From NCBI GenBank assembly GCA_030765045.1, contig CM060964.1, forward strand, positions 153,498,990-153,562,989: a stretch of 64,000 nucleotides of DNA. Reading direction: 5' to 3'. Positions 10,176 to 22,275 of this stretch are shown piece by piece. A program made the translations under genes and the position numbers. The first letter of the stretch is position 1; each line of letters begins with the position of its first letter. This stretch comes from Tenodera sinensis. Lineage: Eukaryota; Arthropoda; Insecta; Mantodea; Mantidae. The notes under the pieces are model-generated. The model was not told the origin of the DNA and ran no database searches. It worked only from the letters and a program-made list of their open reading frames with translations.

Positions 10176-11588
10176 AAAGTGTTCTTAGCTAATATAACTG
10201 TAACCTATTAATTTCATATTACTGGGCATAAAAAGCAAAGAAGCAATTATATAAAAGTAGGAATACTCAGTGTAGCTTAGTTATGACTTGACTCATCCAA
10301 AACAAGCATAAAATTCACTTAAACAAGAAAAAAATATTTTTTTCTTACATGGTGTAATCTTTGCAGCATATTCATCATTGAGGTGCTTAGATCCCACTCC
10401 TGTCACCAGTGTGCCTTTGGGCAGTTTTTCCAAACTGTCACTTAATTATCTTGTTCACTTTCTTCCGAGAGTTTGCTTAGATCACTAACTGTTACCTCCC
10501 AGATGTAAACTAGTTCCGTGGTTCACTGTCACTTCACTTTGTTTCATGACATTCACTTCATTTGCTTCACAATGACATAGTGGCATAACAAAACACACTC
10601 TTTGTGGCCTCTTTGTCTGGATGGTTCAATCGCTGGGGAGTCAACACAAGACGTCTCTGGTATCATACAGTAACAACACCCACCACACTTCACCATGGTC
10701 ACCACAAACTTTCTGGAGGATTAGCACTTTTCGTTGCACTAGCTAACATACTCAGTGACTCACTCACATATCCACTGATGTACTTAATGGGCTGTATGAA
10801 TAAAACTAGAGGATGTGCTTCAGAGAATCACATTGAAGAGGTAGCAGCAGAAGACTTTCTTCTCTCAGTATGAATAATCTCAACCTTATAATCTAACTTT
10901 ATGCTTCTAATATCGCAAGGTTATGCTTCGAATCTTTCATTGTGTGTTCATGTGAGATACACTGTATACCTGGTAGTGCAGCGTGTTTGTACTGTAAGAG
11001 AGAGCTGATTTCACATAATATTATCAGCTATTAAGCCGACAATCGCTGTATGTACACATCATGGAATCGTCTAATTCCAACATCAGTGTTGGTCCAATTG
11101 AAAATACTGTTATATTTTTACATTCAAGTGTAAAACAATATCTGCAAACTTTGGAAAAGTCACAAATACCAGAGTCCAAAAATAAGAAAAGTGGCAATTG
11201 TGGAAATAACAAAACTATAAGTTAGAAACTTTGGGGTACAGATAATTCCTAATCAGCTACTGAATAACATAAATAATATGAAAACAAGATTGAGGAAGAA
11301 AACAGACAGAAAAAGAACTGGGAATAAATTAATAATTCTCATCACTTGGGAGAAGGAGCTGTATGAAATTTTTGTTTTATGATTTTTAATTTCCAGTATT
11401 ACCAAATGAATGATGTTTATGTTTAAAGAGTTTGTTTCTGAATAGCAATGAGCATCTATATGTTTTCAAACACTTCAGTCATGTTTTGCAGTGTCCAATA
11501 TTTAATGGTATATTTAGTTCATAAAATGGCAGTGAATGAGGTTACTTACATGAAGAAACAAATAAAATTAACTAACATGTAACACATT
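10176..11588. other. No recognisable gene
   Basis: Intron sequence. A frame at 10604-10873 is open but matches nothing I know. A short minus-strand peptide around 10330-10430 (KLPKGTLVTGVGSKHLNDEY) looks protein-like but is isolated. Confidence 0.4.
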
Positions 11589-11589
11589 T

Positions 11590-12380
11590 TAGAGTTCATA
11601 AGTTTGTATAAAAGTTGCAAGTTCTTCCCTTTTTTCCCAACCTTTAATTAGAATGTCTCCTTGGCATTCTTCGTTCTCATTCTTCTCCCTTATTACCATG
11701 GTGAGCAATGTCTTCTGTAGTAAAATTGTTGCTATCTGTAAAATATTTTGCAATATTGTACAACACTGCATAATATATTATGATGGTTTAAACACTTGAA
11801 ATAGCAACTCTGCATACATATTTTAGAATTGAAAATCTTCTTTTTAGCTGTTCAAAGCTACATCCAATAATGACCATTTCTGCCTTTAACAGTCTGTTGA
11901 AACTTGTGTTTTTTGTTTATGGGATTATAGCAAAGGATCATCAACCAATGTTCTAAGAGATAGCGTTCATATTCCAAAAACACAACATTCTGCATTTCAC
12001 TTAGCACTGCACAAAGACTAGAGTTCTTCCATATTCTGGATTCATGAATTGGATCAGGCCATTGTGCTACCATATTAACGAAGCATTTCTTTGCAATACA
12101 GGTAGCTTAAATGTTGATGGTGGTGTAGCCTTTTCCTTTCTCCAGGGATTGCAGATTTAAGAATATGCACATGTGTGCAGTCCAAGACTCTGATAAAAGA
12201 TGGGAACATATTTGTCCAGTCATTCAGTTTTTTGCTGCAGCAGTATCCTGAGGTGTCAGTGGAAAATGAACAAGAACCAGCTTTATCTTTTTTTTTGGTA
12301 TACATAGGTGATAGTTTTACTTACAGTACTCTGGTCCATCTCCTCTACTATACCATACTGAAATCCTGCATCAGCCATAT
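11590..12380 (-). pseudogene. PIF/Harbinger (HARBI1-like) transposase, degenerate
   Basis: Minus-strand frames give, in order, DQSTVSKTITYV (helix-turn-helix-like segment near 12350), MFPSFIRVLDCTHVHILKSA (the region of the first catalytic Asp, usually IGAIDGTH), VAQWPDPIHESRIWKNSSL (usually ...WPGSTHDSRIF..S), then FEQLKRRFSILKY and YAVLYNIAKYF (usually ERAFGVLKRRF and CAVLHN). The usual GDSGYPL block holding the second Asp is not readable, and stops and frameshifts divide the pieces. Harbinger transposases act with a Myb-like partner and insert at TWA-type sites. No partner gene or inverted repeats were found here. The position and antisense orientation fit a dead insertion in the host intron. 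Confidence 0.8.
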
Positions 12381-12390
12381 AGCATTTAAA

Positions 12391-12409
12391 AAAAAAAAAA
12401 AAAAAAAAA
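12391..12409 (+). repeat. Poly(A) tract
   Basis: A run of about 19 A followed by GAAGAAAGAAAAG, just upstream of the Harbinger pseudogene. It may be the tail of a small retroposed sequence, but none is recognised. Confidence 0.6.
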
Positions 12410-12429
12410 GAAGAAAGAAAAGAAACACT

Positions 12430-13836
12430 TTTGGTTTGAATGTAAGAACTTCGCCCCTTGTTTCATGAGTTTCTCCAAGAAAATAAAAAGCAACCTACTT
12501 AACATCTTGTTCATTGAATCTATATAAAGACTTAACATTTTCACTAAGCGGACAAACACATATTTTCTAAAACTTTTTGTGCTGCATTCGAACCAGTGAT
12601 TGAGCCATGACTATGATTTGAATAAAACCAGGTCTGCTAACTGAACAACCTCCTAATTTTCAAAGCACCTCTTTTACATTGAAAGGGTTTCCTTCCCTTT
12701 ATTCATACAGTTACCTAATCCTGAGATACTGCAAGCTTTTCCTTCGATTTCCTGTTACATAATTTTGAGCACAACCTATTACTCAACATTTATTCCTTCT
12801 AATTGATGTAGTAGAAGGATGTGCTCTGCCTTATTCATATGGCCCATGGGCTTGCTTCATGAGAGTGCTTGCTTATATAGCTGCAGGAACTTTCCAGAAC
12901 ATTCATGATGTCAAAATAACCAGCAGATTCTAGTTAGTTCTAGCTTACCATGTTTACGCTGGGCAAGCGCACGCCCTATCTTGGCCATGTTATAGCTGAG
13001 TGCCATGACCTATTGTAGCAGCTTTTAGAATTATAGTAGCAATATTAGGATTTATTAAATTTTCCTACGAATTTAACGAAAAATTAATATTCATAGGAAT
13101 ATTAATCGTAACTTTAACAACTACAGACCATTCGCTTCTCACCAAAGTGGCCTGGTTTGATCTTAGGCAACTGCACGTGGGATTTGTGGTGGACAAAGCG
13201 GTGTTGGTGCAGGTTTCCTCCAGGTTCTCCGGTTTCCCCTGCCATCTCATTCCACCTGTACTTCATCTTCATTCCATGTGTCATCAGTGTCACTGCCTGC
13301 AGTGCCGTATGTAGTAAAAGCGGGTGCTAAATACTACAAAAAAGAAAGCCCTAGCTTGTTTACCATTCCAACTGCCCGACCTCAGGATAACCCAGCACAA
13401 TAGTCGCTGTGTCATAGCATCAATTTAGGAAAGCTAAATTAAGTCTTCAAATCTACCATGCTAAAGTCCAAGGGAAAGATAGATAGAGTTTCTAAGATAG
13501 ACAGTAGTACATTATTTATTGACTGCATTCGTTTCCTACTGAGCTCTTAAATTCAATAAATGTCTTAAAATTTTCAAGTGAAGTTATTCCTTTATTCTGA
13601 AAAAAAGCGAAAAAAAATATTCTATTCTTCATGGGAGATATATCAGGGGTTGCATCAACAGCTATGCATAAAAAATTGCCTTTTCTCTTTGTTTCAAACT
13701 TGCTTCAAAATTTTTTCTGTGCATAAAAAAATTAATTAATTCTGAGGGACCTTAGTATATAGTGAGCAATGTCTCCCATAATTTTGTGTTTCAGTTGGTT
13801 TTTCCTAATTTTTGGCCAGATATTCATGACTTCATT
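12430..13836. other. No gene; possible SINE-type fragment near 13130-13300
   Basis: No coding signal. At 13185-13260 the CAGGTTTCCTCCAGGTTCTC and CCGGTTTCCCCTGCCATCTC blocks resemble the body of a common insect short repeat, but no tRNA head or tail is visible. Confidence 0.35.
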
Positions 13837-14093
13837 GCCCGCCTCTGTACCATGATGGTTAGCATGTCTGCCTCACGTTCAAGAGGTCGCGAGTTTGAAT
13901 CTCACTTAGGGTAAGTTATCCGGATAAGGTTTTTTCCCCGAGGTTTTCCCTTATCCTGAGAAGACAAATGTTGGGTAACTTAAAACCCTATGGACCTCGG
14001 GCTCATTTCAGCATCATTTCACCCATTTCAGTCATTCACCGTCCAATATGACATTACGTTGGAGGATGTTAACAACAACAACAACAACAACAA
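13837..14093 (+). mobile_element. tRNA-derived SINE with (AAC)n tail
   Basis: A 5' tRNA-like head has box A (ATGGTTAGCATGTCTG) and box B (GCGAGTTTGAATCTC). A body with CGAGGTTTTCCCTTATCC and CCTATGGACCTCGGGCTCAT follows, and it ends in about seven AAC units. A second copy on the minus strand at 55397-55642 shares the whole layout, which defines the family and its ends. SINEs of this type are transcribed by RNA polymerase III and mobilised by LINE proteins. Confidence 0.92.
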
Positions 14094-14790
14094 AAGACAT
14101 CATCACCTTTCCCAATCACTTTGTCTGTAGAATTGTACTTTGAATGGAAAACAAATATGAGCATCTCAGGAACAAAATATATTTTCAGCAAATTAAGTAA
14201 CTAGGCTAAACTATAAAAATGGTTTTGCAGGACCTGGAGGTAGCACAAGGTGATCAACCCATGAGATGTAGCAGAAAGAATGTGAAATAACAAAGTTGTT
14301 TACATGAGCCTATCAGACATACCTAGTGAGACAGTGTATGTACACTCTGTTCAGACACAATCATGTCTTGAGGACGGCAGCATGTCATATATTGGCAGGC
14401 GCAAGAGATCATCCTTTTGAGCTACATGACTGTATGCCAGGTTACTAGTATTTCACTGTTCTAGTAAACAAGTGAGCACAGCACTGTTATAACCAAGGTC
14501 AATACACCTGGTCGCTTTGCCAGGTACTACACTAGGGGACCCCTCCCTTGTGACCATGACAAGAGACTCAGTACTGAAATCGCTAAATCCCTACAAATTT
14601 CAATCAGTTTATCAGAAATTTATGTCACAGATTCATTCAACATAACTATAGCACATAATAAATGTTTGTTGTCCTATGCACATAGCTTTTCTTAACGAAG
14701 AAAATAATTTTCAAATAGTCTAAATTAATTCCTACATGAAATACCCCCATGACGAAAATGTTTTTGTAAACATTTAAATGTTGCATATTA

Positions 14791-14935
14791 TTGTTATTTT
14801 TTTATGCCAACCAATCTACTGCTGGTGTTCTTAAGCATACAAGCTATGTGTGGGCAATAGGTATAATAATTGTCCACACACAGCTTGTGTGTTTAAAAAC
14901 ACCAGTAGTAAGTTGATTGGCATAAAAAATAACAA
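14791..14935. mobile_element. Small foldback / MITE-like hairpin, 145 bp
   Basis: The left arm, from TTGTTATTTTTTTATGCCAA, is repeated as a diverged reverse complement ending in TTGGCATAAAAAATAACAA. The arms are about 67 bp and meet around GGCAATAGGTATAATAATTG. No target duplication is clear. Confidence 0.75.
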
Positions 14936-15083
14936 TTACCATCTAAAGGTTATTCAAACCCGGGACATAAAGTACTCATGATTTAAGTCATTCTTGGGGT
15001 ACTTATCTCAGATGTGAGATTCCCTTGTAGTCTCCTGGGAAAATAAGAATCGGTTGAGAATTTAATGTCATACTGGCAACTTG

Positions 15084-15158
15084 GCCATGGTAGCTCAGTG
15101 GTTAGAGCAGCTGCACATGAAATGGAAGATCTATGATTCAAATCCTGGCTATGGTATT
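15084..15158 (+). mobile_element. tRNA-like SINE head (or tRNA pseudogene)
   Basis: GTAGCTCAGTGGTTAGAGCA is an excellent box A region, and ATGATTCAAATCCTGG is a box B about 40 bp downstream. The acceptor and T stems pair poorly, so this is a SINE head or tRNA relic, not a working tRNA gene. Confidence 0.6.
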
Positions 15159-16974
15159 GAATTTTTCAGTCCTGATTCTACCTCTCAAATGTTGCATATT
15201 ATTCCTGAAGTATTGTTTTTGTAATCCAAGATTGTTTTCTATGACATTAAACCTTATCTTGAAAAAGAAAGAAATATGCAACAATTTTAATTTACTAATA
15301 TCCAATCATGTAATATTAATAAGTTGATAACATAGTCCAAGTAGGAAAACCTGCCATTGGATCTTGTTCCTACAATATTTGAGATCTTTTTCCATGAAAA
15401 GTTTCAAAATTTATTTTTTTTAAACTTTTATCAAAAATTCAATGCTGAGCTCTATTAAAAAACCAATGTGTTAATACTATGAATGAAAATGTATGTCATA
15501 AATTTGGCCTAAAAGCTTGTATTTATCTAGCTCTTTTAGAATTGCAACATTGTAATGAATTTAGCCCACACAATCGCAAATTCAAAAGCCAAAAGTTGTT
15601 ATGAAGTGAAAGATGAAGTAGATAAGCAATCTGTGACATTTAACATCAATAACAGATATTTTGTGCTGAAAAAATTCGATTCTGTAAAGCTTTAAAGACT
15701 TATTTTGCTTTGTTACTAGTGCCCTCTTTCTGAAAACAAGTTCACATCTGTCCTATATTTCAGGCTACATTATTAGTCTACCTGCATAAATAAACATCCA
15801 TTAATTCATTTTTATTTATATTTTTAAAACAAACGTCGTTGAATCTTCTCCTGCCCTCTGGTGGTAAAAGTTGGAGTTGACTTGAAGTGAAATAGATGAC
15901 ATCTCTCAGGTGGAATTCGGAATCGTTCTTCTTTCTTCCTCTGATGTCAGTAGTTGCAACATGGGGTCTAAATAAGACATATTAGGAAAAGTCGACAATC
16001 AGAGCTTACAGTTATCTATACCTACATTGCCTGAAGATGGAAGGTTGCCTTCCGAACAGCGCTATGCAGCTACAATCAATTTGTTAAGTGACGAGTTTAT
16101 ATACATGATCTGCCTTAAGAATTAAAATAAAGATATATACCTGCACTACTATCATAGCCACAAAATTTAATGGTGGCTGATATCACTATTATTTGCCTGT
16201 TGTACAAATAAATTTTGTGAGCACAAATTATATTTATATCACTGGATGTGCAGCCTTATTTACAGCCTCTTTAACTACGCAATACTGCAAGGTGCCAAAC
16301 CTATAATTGGATGTTGTGTTGAGTCAGCCACCTTTAAGTTTTGCAGTTACTATAATATCAATAACATTTACTTAAAGTATAAATATAATTCACTAACTTG
16401 GTTATGTATCAATTATTTATAATTCATCATCATCCAAAAATTCATTTATTGAATAAAAACAACCATTTATACAATATTTTATAAGTTGTTTCCTGAAAAC
16501 TGTATGGTTTTGGATGTGCTTTTATATATATAAAGGGAAGTTCATTAGGTATAAAGTTTGCATGCTGAAGCTGTAGGTTTGGTTTCGTATAACTGTAATG
16601 AATGCATTTGTGGTGGATAATTGTTTATTTCTTGTAAGGTGACCATGTTTGTTTCTATTTAATAATTGTCTATTATTATCTTTAGTTTTTAAATACAGTA
16701 TTGTTTCATATATATCCGCATTTTATACTCTAACATGGAAACATCAGCCCCTATGCTAGGTTTCACCCAAGTATTCAACATGGATGTATTTGTCTTTGGT
16801 TATCTCTGAAGTTACTAGGTAGCACAGCTGGAACAAGGATACAATTTGTAAGTAATCCATGTGCTGTAAAGATGGATGTACTTATTCTTTTACTGCATAA
16901 TATTTACAAATAACGTTAGTTGAACAATTATTATATTTAAAGCTCTTATTATTTGAATTTGTAATTGTTTTATT

Positions 16975-17100
16975 TTTACTTTATGGCATTGTTGCATATA
17001 AGGATATCTCTTCTGGTATAGGTTTTGAGTTGCTTGTACTTTGGCTGTTGCTTCTCTGTAGATCAAAGGCATATCAACGTACTTGTCTGTCAAATAAATG
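16975..17100 (-). pseudogene. DUF4817-type helix-turn-helix fragment of an IS630/mariner-type transposase
   Basis: Minus-strand peptide DKYVDMPLIYREATAKVQAT followed by QNLYQKRYPYMQQ matches the pattern EYVDM-IYGEA...A-R-YQERFPNR seen at the N-terminus of a common insect transposase family. Nothing of the catalytic domain follows. It is short and degenerate, so confidence is modest. Confidence 0.5.
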
Positions 17101-18340
17101 GCGAAGGAATGGCACAAAATATCATGCCACAGCATACACGTGGAGAATGAAGGGAGTTGGTATTCATAATAAAACATTACATCATGCCAATCCAATGGGG
17201 CAGAAGTCGTTACACCTATTCTTACAAAATGCAGACAACCAAAAATGTTTTAAATTATATCTTAAACTCTCAGAGACTTTAAAATTAGATTATTGTGAAT
17301 TCAGTTTCCAAGTTTTGATGAACAGAAAAAATATTTGTACAATGTCGAGACGCGAACTTATGTCCCGGGGGTTAGCACACAGAATACAGTTATAATTCCA
17401 CTTGGCTATTTGGAGGCTTGACTGAAAACACACTGCAAGTTCAAACCCTAGCGCCAGTATACCAGGTGCTATGCCATTGCCACCTCGTGAATTTTCGAGC
17501 ATAATTTAGCACTTCAATTACAAGAATCTGCCATTTTCTTTCTATCTGATGTTGTTAATGTACTCATATGATACATCCGTTTTTTTTCAAAGATGTTTAC
17601 TGTTGCATTGTTATGTGTACTCTAATACAAAGTTTGTAAAATCGGCTGGAAACCCAGAGTTTGCTCTGAGTGAACGAGTTGTATGTTTTTGAGGTGTACT
17701 TTAGCAAGGAGTACGTTCTGTCCCTTAAACTGCTGTTCCTCTAAATTTTGCACATTTGTCTAAGAACATCAAGTAATAAATTTTAGTAAGAGCAAAACTG
17801 GACTAAAGTGCAAATTACGTTTGATGGGTGGCCTATCTTTCAAAAAATAAGGTGTGGCTCACTCACCTGGTATATGATGAATATAAAGTCATAATGTTTA
17901 CATTTTTAAATGCCTCTTTACAGGATTCATGTATTAACACTGTTTTCAGCAGTACATTTTAGTAAACTTAGTGTGTATCTTCTCTTCAGAAGAAGCAAAT
18001 GAATAAACAATATGTTAAAAACTAAGCAAGTAATCAAACTTTGAAAGCCATTTCCAGTAATGTAACTGAAAATAACTTCCAGTTACATTGACTCCAACTG
18101 TGAAAAGTTGTGTTCTTTCACTTCAAGTAAAGTGGTTTAGCTTTCTCTGGCACTGAAATTCATAAAAAAGATCATATAGTATGAACTATTTGTGCCTGTA
18201 CATGAAAAGCTTTAGAAATGATAGCAGTTCTAGTATAACCTGTAGGTATATCCAATTATCTGCCCCCCTTACAGGATGTTGTTTTCAGATAAATAATTGG
18301 TCAATGTCATGTACTGAATTACAGTTTCTGCTTGTTTCAG

Positions 18341-18454
18341 CTCTGGTTCACCCTTGGAGACATTGCATTTGCCTTTCTGCTAGCACTTGCTCTTCTACTG
18401 TTGGTGGAAGCACCTTTCAGATCTATCGAAAAAGTAATATTTGGTAAAACATAG
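18341..18454 (+). CDS. nrf-6: nrf-6-like membrane acyltransferase, last exon with stop
   Basis: The exon starts after CTTGTTTCAG and reads, in phase 0, LWFTLGDIAFAFLLALALLL then LVEAPFRSIEKVIFGKT and TAG at 18452-18454. It holds one hydrophobic membrane segment followed by the (F/V)EAPF motif that closes the last transmembrane helix in NRF-6-like acyltransferases, and a short basic tail on the other side. Joined to 3889-4031 it gives a continuous, stop-free C-terminus of about 85 residues with the family's order. It is a working-looking exon, with no frameshift or stop before the end. Confidence 0.88.
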   Translation, partial: LWFTLGDIAFAFLLALALLLLVEAPFRSIEKVIFGKT

Positions 18455-18916
18455 CCTATATTTCTAAGATAGTGTATAAACTCATTTCCATTGGTCATAT
18501 TCATTTATCATGGAAAACCTCTCACAGTAGTGTCAGTGATTAAAAAATTACCAGCAGTACAAAAAGGTATATTACTTACCACACTTCACAAAAGTTGTAC
18601 CAGAAGCTCATGTACAATAATTAGTGTGCTGTTATGAGAGTGCTTTATCCAACTTAGTTCAAAATGCTACTTACAGTAATTACTTGAAATAAGCTGTAAA
18701 AGAGCATGTAGTATTCAATGTAAAAAGCTTTAATTCAATCAGTATGAACTCAAGATGAGAGGGACGTTAGCTCTTGAAAGCTCAGAAATCATTCCAGAAT
18801 ATACATGACTGATAGCCCATGAGAAGTTATTCTTAAATTCATTTGTTTGCAGTATTGAAATACACCGAGAAGCAAAAGCACTCATCTTTATGCAGATCAT
18901 AAATGTTGTTAAACTG

Positions 18917-18977
18917 AGAGAGAGAGAAAGAGAGAGAGATGGACAGATGGATGGACAGACAGACAGACAGACAGAGA
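18917..18977 (+). repeat. (GA)n/(GACA)n microsatellite
   Basis: GAGA repeats followed by GGACAGATGGATG and GACA repeats, within the probable 3' UTR. Confidence 0.9.
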
Positions 18978-19615
18978 AAGAGTAAGAGATATTGTGCATT
19001 ACATTTAAGAACAATGGAACATGAACACAGAAGTAGGTATTCCAATGTGCAAAAATTTTCTATTTCTCATCCTTTCTCTCTTTCTCCCATTTGAGGCATG
19101 TAGTTGTTTCAACTTTCAGATGTATTTTCATCACCCTTTTATGTCTATTCTTTTCAGTGAGGAATAATTTTCAGTAAAATCAGTCAGTTAGCTCAAAGTG
19201 CTTTGATTTTAATAATCACTTTCATAACAACAGAAATGAGATGAAGGCAAACCTTCACCATCAAAATGTATCATGTTTATCATGTTTTCTACTATTCATT
19301 ACTCTAAATGTGTTGCAGTGCATGTTTACTTTTTGATACTATTATTTAATCTCAGTATTCAGGATTATTGTTTAAACATAATAATTAAAAGGTTGCTATA
19401 TCTGAATAGCATTACTGATACACTAAAGTTAAATTTACAGATACAGAAATCTTGCAGCTCATCCAATACTTATTTCCTAATTATAGCAATGACAAAGAGC
19501 AACAATAATACAAAATAATTTAAACACATCTGTTTAGTAACTCGTTTTCTGACACTGTTTACAATGTATTATTTATTTTATGTTATCATTGATAATAGGT
19601 ACTGATTTTAAGCCA

Positions 19616-19621
19616 AATAAA
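19616..19621 (+). terminator. nrf-6: Candidate polyadenylation signal AATAAA
   Basis: AATAAA lies 1.16 kb after the nrf-6-like stop, in an AT-rich setting with a T/G-rich stretch (TTTTCTTTCTGTATGTT) some 25-40 bases later. Confidence 0.5.
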
Positions 19622-19639
19622 GTTAATTTTTTATGAAAC

Positions 19640-21150
19640 TCTGTTTTCTTTCTGTATGTTCAATTATACCTTACAAGCTGAGAGAAAATGAGTAAGCTAT
19701 GTATTTTAAAATACATAGTACCTACCATCTACTGGAATAACTTGTGAAGCAGTATTATGTACCCAAAGAGATGTTTTAAAAGTCAATATTAACTTAAGTT
19801 CATTCATTTTATGTTATTCTTTTGTTAATTGTTACACTGCACATTTTTAGAGTGTGCTTGGTTATTGTGGATTTTGATATATAGACTAAGTTTGAGTAAT
19901 TGATAGTTCTTTTTGTGTTAAAAGTCACTAATGTAAATCTATAGGAGTTTCTTGGTATGTCCGAGGTAATTGTAAGATTAAACATTGAATGCGATAACAT
20001 GATGTAATCAACATCATGAAGAAGCACTGTCAACTGAGACAATATCATAGTGACATTGCCTTGGCAGCAAAGAAATAACATTTCAATTCTCTCTTGCGAT
20101 AAAGTTTGAAAATGGTTGGATACCATTTCTTAGAAGTGTCATGAGAAATCAAATATTAAACGATTTTAAGTTTAGTGAAACAAAGTTTTTGAACAATATC
20201 AATACCAGTTATCTATGAGTGTCATAAGAAGATACAGCTTAAATATTTTAAGTATTTCTTCTCTGAATTAGAGTTATGGTTATAAGGTATCTTTGCAAGC
20301 AAGGTGTGCCTACCTTAATAGCACATACATAGGCTGTTAGAGGAATAACTGCAGATAATTGAGAACTGAGTACTGAACAATATTACATCAATATTTGTTT
20401 CATTAGCAGACCTATAATTTTACTTATTAAGAACAGTATGTTTTCAAGTTTGTTAGTACCTTCAAGTAGGCATGCAACTGAAGACGACACAGACTGGGCG
20501 GAACAAATGCTGTAACTTGGTAATGAATGCTATATTGGAACTGAGCTTGAATGCTTTCTGCAAGGCCAATGATCTCACATTATCTATAGTAGGTTAGTGG
20601 GTCAAATATTGAGGTGTGAAGCAAAACGTTTAGGCTATCTCACAGGCGTTGTTCATGTTGTGGTGCAGTTACAATCATACAAAAACATCAGATAGTAAAC
20701 TATGTGATTGGTTTGTAGTAAATATGTTATGTAAAGAGAGACTTATGGTATATATGTAAACACCTGTAATGTATATAAACAATTAGTGTCATAAACACAC
20801 GTAGTGCATCCATATAAATAGTATTAGGACAATGTAGATCATTTAGGGATGTAATTTGTAAATATTTAGTTAGGGATTAGACTAAGAATTAATATCTGTA
20901 ACATTCTATATTGTAGTAAAATTTAATGTTGCAAATTGCCATGAAGGTAATGTTTTAGAAGCTTGAGAGTGTGCAGTACAGATGCAAGCAGTGTGTTTTA
21001 TGACTCTCTGTGGTTGTAATGCATTTGTAATAATTCCGAAGGAAATCATCCATTCTTCCTTTATAAATTGATTGACGTGACAAAAAAGAGACAGAGAATT
21101 CTTATAATACATTCTGGTGAAGTCACAATTTCATGCTGAAAATTGGTACC
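19640..21150. other. No recognisable gene
   Basis: AT-rich intergenic DNA. Short frames only, none conserved to my eye. Confidence 0.5.
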
Positions 21151-21224
21151 TAAGAGGGGATATGGCTTACCCAATGAGAAAAAATCTATGAGCTTCAAAT
21201 TCAAAATTTTGTTCGCGGCGTGTG

Positions 21225-21330
21225 CCCGCTGACCAATAAAATCACATCAAGTCGGGAAGGCATAGCCCCTTATATAGAGGAATAGAGAGGAAATCGAGGA
21301 AGTTCGGTCACCATCCGAGTGCGGAGCTCT
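21225..21330 (+). promoter_or_regulatory. Possible RNA polymerase II promoter
   Basis: A CCAAT-containing block (GACCAATAAAATCAC, 21231-21245) is followed by TATATAG at 21271-21277. About 35-40 bases later comes GTTCGGTCACCATC, with an initiator-like TCA. The GC content is higher than in the surroundings. It could belong to the LINE or to an LTR remnant. No gene start is visible directly downstream. Confidence 0.3.
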
Positions 21331-21535
21331 GCCACTGCGAATGGTCGTGCAAGTTTTCACTGCTCTCGTTATCAATTCAATTCAAAAATGTTATTTGGGC
21401 ATGTTATGTAACATGCCCTGGCTGCTTAGGGACACCCCTCTTCAGCCGAGTTTGGGAATTTTTAATTGGTTGTGTGGGGGATCTTTCTAGCGTATGTGTG
21501 AATGTGTGTTGGTATTGTGGATTGTGTATTTAGTG

Positions 21536-21537
<2 letters not shown>

Positions 21538-21604
<67 letters not shown>
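21538..21604. repeat. Poly(T) tract, 67 bp
   Basis: 67 uninterrupted T. It is either a reverse-oriented retroposon tail or an expanded mononucleotide run. No short retroposon is identifiable next to it. Confidence 0.95.
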
Positions 21605-21610
<6 letters not shown>

Positions 21611-22267
21611 TCTCTAGCTGCGTGGCACAACTTCTACCCCAGAAGAAATTGTTTTTGTTGCTAGTTTTGTCTTTTTGTTTATTGCTGCTGCAACATCTCA
21701 TCAGTATTTTTATTTTATGCTTGTTTGTATGATTTTGTGTGTTTGGTGTATGTGTGTGTATTTATGTGTTTGTGTTTATTGTGTGTCTAAATGTTTTGAA
21801 AGTGTTGTAAGTATGCCTGTAGTTTTTCTTGTTCTTGTTACTGGTATTTCTCGTTATCTTTGCCCTGATTGGGCTTTGTAATCTTTGCGGTGATTGGCTT
21901 TAACGATATTAGCCCTAATTGGCGGCAGCAAAGAGTGAACTCTTGTGTCAAAGTTATATTTGAAAAACATTCAAAAGTTCGTGCGAAAGTAAACTTTTAA
22001 TGTGGTGAAGCGAAAGCGAAATTAAGTGAAAGAAGACGACAGTAGCCAACACAGGTGAGCTAAGAGGTGAAGGAAGAAGTTATTCTCCTTTTGTAGTGCC
22101 GTGAAAGTGATACGTATAGTGATAGTGAAAGTACCCGCGTGAGAGGCGCGGCCCAGTGCCGTTGTGGTTTTCACAAGCGCGTCCCCGCGCCAAACCGGCA
22201 GGGACCTTTCGGTGGAACGGCGTCTGCCTCCGTAGACAATGTCAACATACTAGTAGCTGCTACATTA

Positions 22268-22275
22268 CTTACCGC
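22268..22275 (+). repeat. hAT target-site duplication, left copy
   Basis: CTTACCGC, identical to 23360-23367 on the other side of the element. Confidence 0.9.

Larger units (their letters stand above)
14100..16885. other. No gene beyond the hairpin and the tRNA-like head
   Basis: Intronic AT-rich DNA. I find no extended coding frame or further repeat pair. Confidence 0.4.
4032..18340 (+). other. nrf-6: Last intron of the nrf-6-like gene, 14.3 kb
   Basis: The intron runs from donor GTAAGT at 4032 to acceptor CTTGTTTCAG ending at 18340 and is phase 0 on both sides. Its length comes largely from insertions listed separately: a repeat-family pseudogene, an LTR retrotransposon, a Harbinger pseudogene, SINEs and a foldback. 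All protein-like inserts recognised in it lie antisense to the host gene. Confidence 0.75.
18455..19640 (+). other. nrf-6: Probable 3' UTR of the nrf-6-like gene
   Basis: Non-coding, AT-rich sequence between the stop codon and the first good poly(A) signal at 19616. The end is inferred. Confidence 0.5.

Noticed and set aside
10330..10430. Protein-like minus-strand peptide (KLPKGTLVTGVGSK) as an exon
   Set aside because: Isolated, without clear splice sites or family match.
10604..10873. 89-codon frame as a small gene
   Set aside because: No domain, no splice or start context, and intronic position antisense to nothing. Could be chance.
15084..15158. Functional tRNA gene
   Set aside because: Boxes A and B are good, but the acceptor and T stems do not pair well, so a SINE head or relic is more likely.
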